DNA of 64,000 bases, taken from positions 24,637,501 to 24,701,500 of the forward strand of contig LR738557.1 in NCBI GenBank assembly GCA_902685375.1. The letters run 5' to 3'. Under the pieces are notes generated by a model. The model had not been told where the DNA came from, did no database searches, and saw only the letters and a list, made by a program, of their open reading frames with translations. Of this stretch, positions 9,946-20,739 are shown piece by piece. Each line of letters begins with the position of its first letter. Position 1 is the first letter of the stretch. The position numbers and the translations under genes are program-made. The DNA is from Neostethus bicornis. Its lineage: Eukaryota > Chordata > Actinopteri > Atheriniformes > Phallostethidae.

Positions 9946-12701
9946 TTTCGAGATTGATTCAGCCCGTTTTTCTGTGGATTTCTGGAACGCTCAGACAAAA
10001 CAACCAATGAGCAGATGTCTAAAGTATGACGCATTTGACGTAGGCAGGACGGATTTCACACACGCCCCCCTCCCTCCTCACCCGCCTCCACTCCGGCCTT
10101 ACGCCCTCACAAACTCGCTTTCAACGTCCGATATACAGGCTGGTTCGCTGCTCTGCGTCTTTTTTATTTTCTTGCTTGAAACACGCTTTTTTGATGAATC
10201 GACATGATAAAATCTTATTTCAGACGCTACCAAACCGCTACGCACGGGTTTACGCCTGCCTTCCCCCTCCCGCTCAGAGATGGGCGGAGGAATAGCGGCT
10301 CAGTGAGAGCAGAGGGCAAAGCTTGTACTTTCTCAGGACGGGCGGGTGGATGAGCGATACCCGGTCTTTCATAGTTCCGGGTCTGTGACTGCGCTCCACC
10401 AAATCAATATATTTTCATAACTATGGTGTAATGCATGTTGTAAACCCCACATTTTGCGTGTGTATGTGCAGAGGATACAATCTGAAAAGAGGTATTTTAA
10501 ATGAGATGGGCCCTTTAATCTAAACACAACATGTTTGACTTACAAATGAGAGGCAGTGTGATGGCGGTCATGAACACTAACACACTCCCCAGCAGAGACA
10601 TCAACATGTAGCTGGTCACCATGACGACGAAGACGAAAAACCCAGGGTTCTGTTTCCTGAAGTTACTGATGACCGCTCGGTTCTCTGAAGCCAAAATCGA
10701 ACCCAGAAAGACGCCAACCACCACGGCGATGGCTGTGATCATCCCCAACGGGTTCATGAACCTGTGGGACAACACAAGACCAATGAGACCAGTCTGAGAA
10801 TACTGGGATGGAGACGATGGTCTGGTTGATGGGCTCCACCCAGTGGTTATATGGTGTCACTACAGAACGTTTTTTTTACTATTTGAAAACACACGGTATA
10901 AAACCGTTTATTATTATTTTTATCAAATAGCAAATGTTTTTGGACATATTTCAGCTACTTTTGTACAAATTTCCACTTTTATGACATCTGTATTTGCTAA
11001 TGTGTTCATTCAAAATGAACTTATTATAAAAACAATAGTTCTTATTTTATTGTTTCAGTCACTAAATGTAACATTTTTTAAATCTAGTTCTGTTTGAATT
11101 GTTCATATGTATCAGGAAGCATGGGATTGATTATCTGCGTGTCAGTGTTTTTAACTAGATTCACATAAATTGAACAAAAAGTGCATAAAAATGAGTAAAA
11201 AAAGAACAAAAATGATTGTTAAGCTCAACCAAACAGAACCAGGACGTCCATGGTTTTGATTTAAATAGAGATTAAAAAAAACTTTCTGAGTCACTGATCT
11301 GGATTTAGAGCAGTGATTTCTCTGATGTGTCAAAGTTCCGTCAGGGTCAGCAGGTTTATCACCAGTCAGTGTCTGGATCACCAGTAAACATAGACCGAAT
11401 CACCATGATGAGAGTTTTACAGCATGTTGACAAAAACAATTCACAAAAAAAAAATGGTAACAAGTTGAAAGCTGTCGATACCCTTTCCAGACCTATTTAA
11501 AAGTCTTTAGTCATTTGTATGTGCCCAGTGTTCTGATTGGCTCACTTTGGAGCTGTGATAAATACTTTTAAAAAAGGTTCTGTTCTGTCGTCATCTGCTC
11601 ATCTGGGGCCGGGTCATAGGGGTAACAGCCTCAGACAGGAAGTCCAGGCTTCTCTCACCCCGGCTGCATCCTCCAGCTCACCCGGAAGGATCCAGAGTCT
11701 TTCCCCAGCCAGCTGTGAGACATAGTCTCTCCAGCGGGTCTTGGTCTCCTCCCGGCTCCAGTGAGGCGCTCGAGGGGGCGTATCTGGCTCCCCTCGACAC
11801 TGAGTTCTTCCCGGATGGCAGAGCTCCTCACCCAATCTCTGAGTGAGAGCCCAGCCACCCTGTTGCTTGGTTGAGAGAAGCCAGATGAGGTGGTACGGGC
11901 ATCTGGTTTGGACGTTTACCAAATGTTTCTCTGGTGAGGTGTTTAGGGCGTGTCCCACCAGGAGGAGACCTAGAAGCAGATTCTGGACCCACCGGAGGGA
12001 CCATCTCTCAAAGATTATGGATCAAAATAAATCACCTTAAAAAATAATACTGAATTAAAAGTGGACTGTATCACGATACGTATCGTATCATGAGTGGTGT
12101 ATCGAATCATTAAATATGTATCTATATCCAGTCACAGTATTTTGTCCTCCAGTCCACTTTAGGATGGATTTACAGACTGGTATGTAACATGTTGACACGT
12201 AACATGTCGACATGTAATCCTCTGGCTTAATGCTCTTGCATGCATGATGATGTCCATCTGTGTAAAGTGAAAATTTCAGTCTGTTTTCATTAATCTTTTT
12301 TTAAGAATATAAGTATAATTAATTCTTTTATTTTTTGTTTTGATGCATCAAACTAAACATGAAGGATATGTTTATTATTCTTCCTGTGTGATTTCTCACA
12401 TAAATCCCTGGTTTAATCCTACTTTAAACAGTTTTTTTTTTTTTTTTTGGTTTTTTTTTTTAGTTCTTACCCCACAGTGAGGAAGATGAGGAGAGTTTTT
12501 CTTTTTTTTTTTCAGTTCTTACCCCACAGTGAGGAAGATGAGGACAGCAGACAGCAGGTAGTTTGTTTGATAATACAACAGGTTGCTGACAACACGGTGA
12601 TTCCATCGCGATAAATCATTCACATCAGGACTGGCAAACCTCTCTGAACCTGGAAAGAAATCATCCCAGGGCCGAAGAGGAGTCAGCTCTACTTTAGACA
12701 T
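8652..12701 (-). CDS. arl6ip5: ARL6IP5 (PRA1 family protein 3), three-exon gene
   Basis: This is a small multi-pass endoplasmic reticulum membrane protein of the PRA1 (prenylated Rab acceptor) family. In mammals it binds ARL6 and restrains glutamate-transporter trafficking. Exons 12701-12523, 10761-10544 and 8827-8652 join in phase to 573 nt: 190 residues plus stop, against 188 in human ARL6IP5. Diagnostic matches are PWDDFFPGSERF (residues 11-22), RVVSNLLYYQTNYL (36-49), HASFRLRNMKNKLENK (137-152) and LKRTPMG (158-164). Hydrophobic membrane segments lie mainly in exon 2. All introns have GT-AG ends (donors GTAAGA and GTAAGT). The introns hold LINE fragments, a TTAA-flanked MITE and microsatellites. 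No lesion was seen, so it is probably functional. The a or b paralogue cannot be decided here. Confidence 0.95.
9396..9521 (+). mobile_element. teleost LINE/SINE 3' tail ending in (TGAC)n
   Basis: The sequence agactggcgagctgttcggg through cagacggataagaagatgac is the same retroposon tail seen inverted at 4826-4943. It ends in a short GACT tetranucleotide repeat (about 9501-9521). It lies in arl6ip5 intron 2. Confidence 0.6.
9830..10518. mobile_element. TTAA-flanked MITE in arl6ip5 intron 2
   Basis: TTAA plus AGGGCCCAT at 9830-9842 is mirrored by ATGGGCCCT plus TTAA at 10506-10518. TTAA target duplications point to piggyBac-type transposition. There is no transposase inside. A TG microsatellite (9906-9944) has expanded within it. 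It ends only about 25 bp from arl6ip5 exon 2. Confidence 0.7.
9906..9944. repeat. (TG)n microsatellite
   Basis: A pure TG run of about 39 bp inside the MITE. Confidence 0.95.
10544..10761 (-). CDS. arl6ip5: arl6ip5 exon 2 (coding)
   Basis: The acceptor TGTCCCACAG precedes 218 nt encoding the hydrophobic core (FMNPLGMITAIAVVVGVFLG … FFVFVVMVTSYMLMSLLGSV … TLPLI), ending at donor T|GTAAGT. The first and last codons are split, and both phases fit the neighbouring exons. The hydrophobic segments correspond to the membrane-spanning PRA1 domain. Confidence 0.95.
11600..11866 (-). mobile_element. LINE fragment, minus arm of an inverted pair
   Basis: The minus strand reads broken LINE tail motifs (AGLSLRDWVRSSAIREELSV, GETMSHSWLGKDSGSFRVSW). 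It lies in arl6ip5 intron 1. Confidence 0.8.
11867..12012 (+). mobile_element. LINE fragment, plus arm of an inverted pair
   Basis: The plus strand reads VERSQMRWYGHLVWTF, then FSGEVFRACPTRRRPRSRFW and THRRDHLSK. This is the same LINE tail as the minus fragment it abuts, so the two are in opposite orientation. Confidence 0.75.
12462..12547. repeat. 52-bp-period tandem duplication covering the arl6ip5 exon 1 donor
   Basis: agttcttaccccacagtgag with about 14 further bases at 12462-12495 repeats at 12514-12547 with one mismatch, separated by a poly-T stretch. It copies the last 25 or so bases of exon 1 and the splice donor, giving a second, distal GTAAGA on the minus strand. Confidence 0.85.
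12523..12701 (-). CDS. arl6ip5: arl6ip5 exon 1 (coding)
   Basis: ATG at 12701-12699 opens 59 codons plus two bases (MSKVELTPLRPWDDFFPGSE…), ending at donor GG|GTAAGA. It contains the family-typical N-terminus and the first hydrophobic stretch. The start agrees in length and register with the human protein. A 52-bp tandem duplication just downstream copies the end of this exon and its donor. Confidence 0.95.
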
Positions 12702-12866
12702 TTAATTTATTAGTTTTACACAAACAAAAAAACCAGGAAAAGAACTGAGGAAATGAAGGAATGAAATCTCGCGAGAACTGGGTGATGGATCGATATCCAT
12801 TACGACATGCTGATACCAGTAATGTAAACATACTCATGTTAGTCCATATTGATTGACTTTAGGATT

Positions 12867-12867
<1 letters not shown>

Positions 12868-12899
<32 letters not shown>
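12868..12899. repeat. (AT)n microsatellite
   Basis: A pure AT run of about 32 bp upstream of arl6ip5. Confidence 0.95.
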
Positions 12900-12902
<3 letters not shown>

Positions 12903-13940
12903 GAAAAACTTTAGTATAGTTATTTTTTGTGATTTTTTTTTGCCTGTATTTATCTCAAATATTCCCCTCTTTTCAGTTTCGGCTGAAAGCTCTGATTTCT
13001 TGTTTTTAGTCTCTTCAGAAGTTCAGCCATTGTTTTGGTCTGTAAAGAAGGATTTGGGGGGATTCCTGAAAGCAGGTAATGTGACATCCCTGGGTAAATT
13101 TAAGGGTAATCAGTCTGTTGATAACCTCAACTTTTGGTTCCAAAACCGGGGGTAACTTTCGGGTTATGTGGGTAACCATAGAAACTTCCCCTCTCAACAT
13201 AACCTGCTATGGAGCAGGTTTATGTTCAGGGTAAGTTTCAGAAGGGTTACTGAGCAAGATGTGTTCTTTAAATGACGATCCTCTGAACTGGAAGCACAAA
13301 TTATTCAAGCCTTTTTTTGTAAGAGGACGATAAAGCAGCGCCTCAATGTGCCTTCTAATCTAGAAGAGAGATAAAATTTAAAAGAAAAATGTACAAAAAA
13401 GTACAAAGAAAAATCACAAACAATGACAAAATAAATGTTGGTGTTTTGATTTTATGTTGAATACTTTAGGTTCAGGTTTTATTCTCATTTTTAAATTTAG
13501 ACAGGTTCTTACACTCCTCAAGAAATAAAGTCAGACTTGAAAAGAAATAAATTTACAAACGGATTTTTCATTGAACATGAAAATAAAATAACTTTGATGT
13601 TTTTAAACTCAAACGTTACTGTCAGTTTGTTTGAATGAAAATGGGTTTGAATTCTTCATAAACCAGCATTAACACCTCCAACTCCGCCTCTGTGAAGAAT
13701 GCTGGCTGTTATTGCTAACCTTCAGATTTTATTGTGGATCATGAATTCAGGGATCCATTGGAATGGTCTTTATATTTCCAGTGTGTGCAGCTATTACCTC
13801 TGGATTAGCAACAGGAGGTTGAATTAACTCTTATCAGGTGTTTTAACAAACTCGAGGAAGCAGGTTGTCGGTTAATTGACTTCTAGCTCAGTGTTTATCA
13901 GATGATAAGTTTAACTTCCTTCTTGGAATGTAACTCCTGG
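12900..13940. other. intergenic, no gene seen
   Basis: Between the arl6ip5 start and the gypsy element there is no supported coding region or recognised repeat. Confidence 0.4.
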
Positions 13941-13942
13941 AG

Positions 13943-14084
13943 TGTTATATGATATACCAACAGTAGATGTCGCCAGTTGAAGATAAACAAAGACGGAAGT
14001 TAGGACAACTGTAAGAAGCTCAGCTGGAATGAAAGCTTAAGTGTTTGATAACAACACAGTCTTATTATTTAAATTAACAACACA
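13943..14084 (+). repeat. candidate 5' LTR of gypsy element 1
   Basis: A 142-bp stretch starts TGTTATATG and ends AACACA. It lies immediately before a primer-site-like TGGTACCAGGAGTGG and about 45 bp before the gag start. No matching 3' LTR was found in the window, so the boundaries are inferred from TG…CA ends and position. Confidence 0.45.
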
Positions 14085-14099
14085 TGGTACCAGGAGTGG
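14085..14099 (+). other. candidate primer-binding site of gypsy element 1
   Basis: TGGTACCAGGAGTGG directly follows the putative LTR end and begins with the TGG expected from a tRNA CCA 3' end. The tRNA was not identified. Confidence 0.4.
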
Positions 14100-14127
14100 A
14101 TTTGACTTTTTGATCCAGTTTTTGCAC

Positions 14128-14586
14128 ATGATGGAGATGTTGCGGCCACCGGAGGGACTGAAACTCAAGGGTAATGTGGACAGTAATTAGCGATCTTTTA
14201 AGCAGCAGTTTGAGCTGTATTTATCTGAACTGGATTCCAAGACAGATGTCAGGAAAATTGCTGTACTGCGTACTGTGGCGTATCCTCAAGCCATTGAAGT
14301 CTTCAATACTTTTGAATTTGCAGAAGCTGGCGACAGAAATAAGTATGATAAAGTGACTGAGAAATTCACTGCATACTGTTCACCACAGAAGAACACTGTT
14401 TATGAGAGGTACATGTTCAGAACATGGGTGCAACAGCCCGATGAGACTTTTGATAGCGTTGTAAAAAACACAGTCGTGTGAGTTTGGTGATTTAAAGGAC
14501 TCTATGATTCGTGACCAAATTGTATATGGCATTCATGACAAGAGGACGAGAGAGCGGCTGTTAAGAGTCTAAACTAACTTTAGAGG
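14128..14586 (+). pseudogene. gag: gypsy element 1 gag, 5' part (broken)
   Basis: From ATG at 14128 or 14131 the frame reads MEMLRPPEGLKLKG and stops at a TAG replacing a Trp-like codon. The same protein continues through SELDSKTDVRKIAVLR, KYDKVTEKFTAYCSPQKN and FRTWVQQPDETFDSVV before another shift. This is the capsid-like region of Ty3/gypsy Gag. It is non-functional as it stands. Confidence 0.75.
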
Positions 14587-14597
14587 AGGCAGAGAGA

Positions 14598-15299
14598 ATG
14601 TGCCACACAACCGAGTTAGCTCAGCTGCGCGCAAAGACATTCAATGATCAAAATGTCACTGCGATTCATGACAGCACCAATGTAGCTGTGGTCAAAAACA
14701 CAGCAAGAAGGAATGTGATGTTAAAGAAAACCTCAAATGATGAAACCCCTCTCCTACAAACAATGTGGGAACAGACACGAGCCCAGGCGGTGTCTGGTAA
14801 AAAGTGTGCAAAATGTAATGGAAAACATCACTTTTCAAAGCAGTGTCTACCAAAGAGTAAACCTAAATCAGTCCGACTAGTTGAAGAAACTGACCTGAGG
14901 GAGACTTCCTTTGTTGGGATGGTTTCATGTGATGCAGACAACAGTGTCAAAGAAGAAAGTGATAAATACTCAAACAGTGATGAGGCATGGATAGTGTCTC
15001 TTCCCATAAATGGAGCTCTAGCAGCCTTAAGGATTGACACAGGGGCGGAAGCTAATCTAATAAGCATGTCAGAGATTCATAAAATGAAGAGAAAGCCCAA
15101 GATAATCAACCAAAGTGTGCTCCTGAAAGATCATAATGGACAAGTAATAGAAAGCAAAGGTCAGTGTAGGCTCAAAGTGACTGTGAAAACCAATGACTGT
15201 TATGGGATGTTCAGTGTGGTACCTGAGGGTCGTGAGTCGCTGCTCAGTGGGACTACTTCAAAGAGACAACCTCGTAAAAAGAGTCTATCACATTGCTAG
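14598..15299 (+). pseudogene. gag-pol: gypsy element 1 nucleocapsid and protease segment
   Basis: An open frame of 233 residues holds a CCHC zinc knuckle (CAKCNGKHHFSKQC, 14805-14846; C-x2-C-x4-H-x4-C). An aspartic-protease active site follows (RIDTGAEANLIS, catalytic Asp at 15036-15038). Past about residue 210 the frame shifts. The matching sequence of the next repeat copy begins inside this protease segment. Confidence 0.85.
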
Positions 15300-15507
15300 C
15301 TTGTCAGGCACACAAACAGTCGAGGCCGTTGTACAGCAATATCAGGATGTGTTCAGAAAATTAGGCTGCCTACCTCACACATACAAAATCCAATTGAAAA
15401 AAAAATGCCACTCTAGCTGTACATGCGTCAAGAAGAATTCCAGCTCCACTAAAGAACCGTTCAAAAAAGTTAAAGGTTATAACGAAAGTGGAGGAACCGA
15501 CAAAGTG

Positions 15508-15539
15508 GGTTAAGTCTTTGTCGGTCCAAAGACTTAACC
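15508..15539. repeat. perfect 13-bp fold-back in gypsy pol
   Basis: GGTTAAGTCTTTG at 15508-15520, spacer TCGGTC, then CAAAGACTTAACC at 15527-15539. It interrupts the segment between protease and RT. It is followed by a short stretch copied from the RT region (gacggacaacatgttggaa). Confidence 0.9.
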
Positions 15540-15639
15540 GACATGTGCGACGGACAACATGTTGGAATTTATTTAAAAATTCAAAATCGAAAAATAAAAA
15601 AACCCAAAAGAAAAAAAACACATTGAAAAATTTCAACCA

Positions 15640-16190
15640 TGGTTTGTGTAGATAAGAATAACAAAAACAAAGAGCTAAGACTATGCATGAATCCTGGTAC
15701 TCTAAATCAAAACATGAAACATGAGCTTTACCAGATACCAAAACGTGAGAAGATTGCAAGTGAAATGGCAGGAGCCAGATAATTTTCCAAGCTGGATGCG
15801 GCTCAAGGTTTCTGGGAAACCAAGTTGGATGACGAAAGCTCCAAATATTTCACATTCAACACTCCTTTTGGCAGATATAGATGTCTGAGAATTCCGTTTG
15901 GAATGATCTCAGCTTCAGAGATTTTTCACTGTGCGATGGACAACATGTTGGAAGGTCTAAGTGGTGTTCGCTGCTCCGTAGATGATGTGGCCATCTGGGG
16001 TTACACGCTACAAGGACACACCGAAATATTGAACAAGGTACTCCAGAGAATACGTGAGACTGGACTGAAACTGAATTGTGTTAAATCCCAGTTTGGTGTG
16101 CAAGAAATCACTTTTCTAGGAGACAAACTCTCGGTGCGTGGTACTGAACCAGATGAGAAGAAGATGAATGCAATCCTCAGCATGCCATGA
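15640..16190 (+). pseudogene. pol: gypsy element 1 reverse transcriptase, copy A
   Basis: RT motifs appear in order: LRLCMNPGTLNQNMKHELYQ, then KLDAAQGFWETKLDDESSKY, FGRYRCLRIPFGMISASEIF, the active-site box and FLGDKLSVRGTEPDEKKM. The catalytic box reads SVDD (15975-15986) instead of YVDD. A TAA lies just before the KLDAAQGF block. A foreign AT-rich insert of about 100 bp lies upstream (15540-15640). Confidence 0.9.
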
Positions 16191-16250
16191 TCATTGGGAA
16201 CTTCATACGCAATTTGTCAGTGAAAACCTCAGCTTTGAGAGCGTTACTGC

Positions 16251-16625
16251 ATGATGCCACAGAGTTCAAATGGACTCCCAGACATGAGCGTGAGTGGAAC
16301 CCTCATAACTGCGCCTGTGCTCACTTACTTTGATCCAACAAAGAGACTGAAGATTTCGACAGATGCATCAAAAGATGGACTTGGTGCGGTTTTGTTACAA
16401 GCAGAAGGTGAACACTGGAAACTAGTTGCTTATGCTTCCAGGTCTATGACAACGACTGAGACCAAATATGCTCAGATTGAGAAGGAATGTCTAGGGTTGG
16501 CTTTTGGGCTTGAAAGATTTCATTGTCATGTCTATGGTCTTCCTAACTTCACAGTTGAGACACACCACCGCCCACTTGTGTCTAACATAAGAATGGGCCT
16601 GAATGAAATGTCTCCAAGGATTTAA
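16251..16625 (+). pseudogene. pol: gypsy element 1 RNase H, copy A
   Basis: The open frame carries RLKISTDASKDGLGAVLLQ and VAYASRSMTTTETKYAQIEK, then ECLGLAFGLERFH, typical of Ty3/gypsy RNase H. The last catalytic region reads VETHHRPL where VETDHRPL is usual, so one acidic residue is lost. Frameshifts lie on both sides. Confidence 0.9.
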
Positions 16626-16639
16626 TCATTAAAATTGCA

Positions 16640-17640
16640 AAGGTATGATTTTGACTTGATAAACACATCGGGCAAACTGATGCATTATCAAGAGCGCCAG
16701 AGCTGAATCATGCAAGTTCTACTAACCAAGAAGAAGAAGACTATGTCAACCTAATTGTGGAATACCTGCTGTGTCACAGTCCAAGTCAAAACAAATTGGT
16801 GATGAAACAGCTAAAGACTCAGAGCTACTAACAGTTACGACTCTTATGCAGAGTGGTTGGCCTAAAGGATCATGTCCGAAACATTTCCACTTCAGATCAG
16901 AGCTCAGTATTGCAAATGGAATATTGCTGAGAGACAAAAGGACCGCGATTCCTCTGAGAGGACATTCTGCAGAGGATACATGAAGGGAACTTAGGAGCCG
17001 AAAAAAGCAAACGGCGAGCCAGAGAAGCCGTTTATTGGCCCGGCATAAATAAAGACATTAAAAACATGATTGGTAAATGTGAAACGTGTCAGAATTATCA
17101 GAGCAGACAGGAAAAACGAATCAATGCTAATTCCGGATCTCCCTACTGCACCCTTGAAGAAAGTTGGAACAGATTGGTTTCAGTTCAATGGGAAAGTCTA
17201 CCTTTTGGTGATTGATTATTACTCCAACTATCCAGAAGTCACCTTGCTCACAAGTGCAACTTCAAGCATGTCAAATCTTTTTTTGCAAGACATGGGATAC
17301 CAGAGACTGTAATAAGTGATAATGATCCTTGTTACAGGTGCAAAGAGTGACAACAGATTTCAAAACAGTATGGATTTCACCATGTTACATCCAGTCCGCA
17401 GCATGCACAAGCCAATGGAAAAGCTGAAAAGGGAGTGCATGTCATCAAACAGCTTCTGAAGAAGACCACAGATAGCAAATCAGAGCCGTATCTTGTTCTC
17501 TTGAGTTACCGGTCAGCTCCTCTTGAGAGTGGTTATGTGGTTATTCTCCAGCAGAACCAACTGTTGATGAATAGAAAATTACGTATGACTTTACCATGCC
17601 ACACAGAGGGGAAAGAAAGCTCAGAGACAATGACAAATAT
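16640..17640 (+). pseudogene. pol: gypsy element 1 integrase, copy A (broken)
   Basis: Pieces of the zinc-binding region (GKCETCQNYQSRQ) and catalytic core (GTDWFQFNGKVYLLVIDYYS, then SPQHAQANGKAEKGVHVIKQ) occur in different frames. At about 17640 the sequence jumps back to protease sequence, marking the tandem-duplication junction. Confidence 0.85.
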
Positions 17641-20100
17641 GTGCTCCTGAAAGACCATAATGGACAAATAATAGAAAGCAAAGGTCAGTGTAGGCTCAAA
17701 GTGACTGTGAAAACCAATGATCATTATGGGATATTCGGTGTGATAATTGAGGGTCGTGAGTCGCTGCTCAGTGGGACTACTTCAGAGAGACCGAACCTCG
17801 TAAAAAGAGTCTATCACATTGTTGGCTTGTCAGGCACACAATCAGTCGAGGCCATTGTACAGCAATACCAGGATGTGTTCAGAGAATTAGGCTGCCTACC
17901 TCACACATACAAAATCCAAATAAAAGAAACTGCAACTCCAGTTGTAAATGCGTCAAGGAGAATTCCAGCTCCACTAAGGAACCGTTCAAAAAGTTAAAGG
18001 TTATAACGAAAGTGGAGGAACCGACAAAGTGGGTCTTTGTCGGTTCAAAGACCTAACAGACAAAGTTAAGTCTTGCGACGGACAACATGTTGGAATTTAT
18101 TTAAAAATCTAAAAATAAAAAAACTCAAAAAAAAAAAAAAACACATTGAAAAATGTCAACCATGGTTTGTGTAGATAAGAATAACAAAAACAAAGAGCTA
18201 AGACTATGCATGAATCCTGGTACTCTAAATCAAAACATGAAACGTGAGCTTTACCAGATACCAAAACGTGAGAAGATTGCAAGTGAAATGGCAGGAGCCA
18301 GATAATTTTCCAAGCTGGATGCGGCTCAAGGTTTCTGGGAAACCAAGTTGGATGACGAAAGCTCCAAATATTGCACATTCAACACTCCTTTCGGCAGATA
18401 TAGATTTATGAGAATGCCGTTTGAAATAATCTCCGCTTCAGAGATTTTTCACCGTGCGATGGACAACATGTTGGAAGGTCTAAAAGGGTGTTCGCTGCTA
18501 TGTAGATGATGTGGCCATCTGGGGTTACACGCTACATGGACACAATGAAATATTGAAGAAGGTACTCCAGAGAATACGTGAGACTGGACTGAAACTGAAT
18601 CGTGTTAAATGCCAATTTGGTGTGCAAGAAATTACTTTTCTAGGAGACAAACTGTCCGTGCGTGGTACTGAACCAGATGATAAGAAGATGAATGCAATCC
18701 TCAGCATGCCATGATCATTGGTACCTTCATATCCAATTTGTCAGTGCAAACCTCAGCTTTGAGAGAGTTACTGCATGATGCCACAGAGTTCAAATGGACT
18801 CCCAGACATGAGCGTGAGTGGAACATTTTGAGAACCCTCATAACTACACCTGTGCTCACTTATATGATCCAACAAAGAGACTGAATATTTTGACAGATGC
18901 ATCAAAAGATGGACTTGGTGCAGTTTTGTTACAAGCAGAAGGTGAAAAATGGAAACCAGTTGCTTATGCTTCCAGGTCTATGACAACGACTGAGACCAAA
19001 TATGCTCAGATTCAGAAGGAATATCTAGGGTTGGCTTTTGGGCTTGAAAGATTTCATTGTCATGTCTATGGCCTTCCTAACTTCACAATTGAGACAGACC
19101 ACCGCCCACTTGTGTCCAACAAAAAAAATGGGCCTGAATGAAATGTCTTCAAGGATTTAATTGTGAAACTGCAAAGGTATGATTTGACTTGATAAACACA
19201 CTGGGCAAACATTTAGTGTTGGCTGAAGCATTATCAAGAGCGCCAGAGCTGAATCATGCAAGTTCTACTAACCAAGAAGAAGAAGACTATGTCAACCTAA
19301 TTGTGGAATACCTGCAGTGTCACAGTCCAAGTCAAAACAAATTGGTGATGAAACAGCTAAAGACTCAGAGCTACAAACAGTTACGACTCTTATGCAGAGT
19401 GGTTGGCCTAAAGGATCATGTCCGAAACATTTCCACTTCAGAGCTCAGTGTTGCAAATGGAATATTGCTGAAAGACAAAAGGACCGTGATTCCTCTGAGA
19501 GGACATTATGCAGAGGATACATGAAGGGAACTTAGGAACCAAAAAAAGCAAATGGCCCGGCATAAATAAATACAGTGAAAACATAATTGGCAAATGTGAA
19601 ACGTGTCAGAAATATCAGAACAGACAGGCAATGCTGATTCCGGATCTCCCTACTGCACCCTGGAAGAAAGTTGGAACAGATTCGTTTCAGTTCAGTGAGA
19701 AAGTCTACCTGTTGGTGATTGATTGTCCAGAAGTTACCTTGCTCACAAGTGCAACTGCAAACAGTGTAATCGTGCATGTCAACTCAGTTTTTGCGAGACA
19801 TGGGATACCAGAGACTGTAATAAGTAATAATGGTCCTTGTTACAGCTGCAAAGAGTGACAACAGATTTCAAAACAGTATGTGTTTCACCATGTTACATCC
19901 AGTCCTCAGCATGCACAAGCCAATGGAAAAGCTGAAAAGGGAATGCATGTCATCAAACAGCTTCTGAAGAAGACCACAGATAGCAAATCAGAGTCGTATC
20001 TTGCTCTCTTGAGTTACTGGACAGCTCCTCTTGAGAGTGGCTACTCTCCAGCAGAACCAACTGTTGATGAATAGAAAGCTACCTACGACTTTACCTTACC
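17641..20100 (+). pseudogene. pol: gypsy element 1 pol, tandem copy B (protease to integrase)
   Basis: The sequence resumes inside protease (VLLKDHNGQIIESKGQCRLK) and repeats RT, RNase H and integrase with about 2.5-kb spacing from copy A. RT here keeps YVDD (about 18495-18506) but a one-base insertion precedes it. RNase H (18818-19141) retains ETDHRPL. Integrase (19189-20074) includes ARHGIPETVISNNGPCYSCK and PQHAQANGKAEKGMHVIKQL. Multiple stops make it inactive. Confidence 0.9.
18021..18043. repeat. perfect 9-bp fold-back in gypsy copy B
   Basis: CCGACAAAG, spacer TGGGT, CTTTGTCGG. It lies at the position homologous to the fold-back at 15508-15539 but is rearranged differently. Confidence 0.75.
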
Positions 20101-20401
20101 ACACAGAGAGGAAAATACAAGACCAGGACACATGGAGCAGCAGAGCAACTGTTCTTCAGGAAGTCTGACCGAGGTCATAAGAAGTGAGAACTGAAGATGG
20201 AAAAGTTTGAGAAGAAATCGTCGTCACCTTATGACAACTAGAGAAACTAACCAAGAAACTAGTTGTAAGGTTGAACATGAGAGTACTGCGTCTCTTCCGG
20301 AAGCAGCACCTGAAAGATTTGCTGGACATTAACAGTCAATATGTTGAATTAAAGTATATAATGAAGAATTTAAACAGAGGCCAATCAACGCATTCTCAGA
20401 T

Positions 20402-20734
20402 ATGGTTGCTGCAACACTGAGGTGTGAGGAGCTAAAGGACATTTCACAGCTTGTGGATATTTGTGCTACATTTCAAGATTGTGAAAGAGGATTCAGTTTA
20501 ATGAATCATATCAAAACAGCATCCAGAAATCGTCTTGAAGTGGTATATTTGGACCTGCTGATGAGCATATATTCAAAGCAAGAAGCAGAGGAAGTCATCA
20601 ACCTGGACAATGTGTACAATCATTGGAGAAGCGAGAAGGACAGACCATTAAATGTTGTTACTATTAGATCATTTATGGGCAGGGTTTCCACTGCATGTAA
20701 TTCATCGGGACGCATCGCCACGCCTTCAGAATGA
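20402..20734 (+). pseudogene. hAT transposase C-terminal dimerisation segment, copy 1
   Basis: The frame encodes DCERGFSLMNHIKTASRNRL followed by VVYLDLLMSIYSKQEAEEV, which is the ERGFS…MN.IKT..RNRL signature of the hAT C-terminal dimerisation domain. It lacks four residues (ASSA) present in copy 2. Upstream transposase is missing. Sequence just upstream belongs to the gypsy pol C-terminus (ASLPEAAPERFAGH). Confidence 0.8.
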
Positions 20735-20739
20735 TGATT

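Noticed and set aside
10663..10860. Minus-strand frame overlapping arl6ip5 exon 2
   Set aside because: Out-of-frame shadow of the exon.
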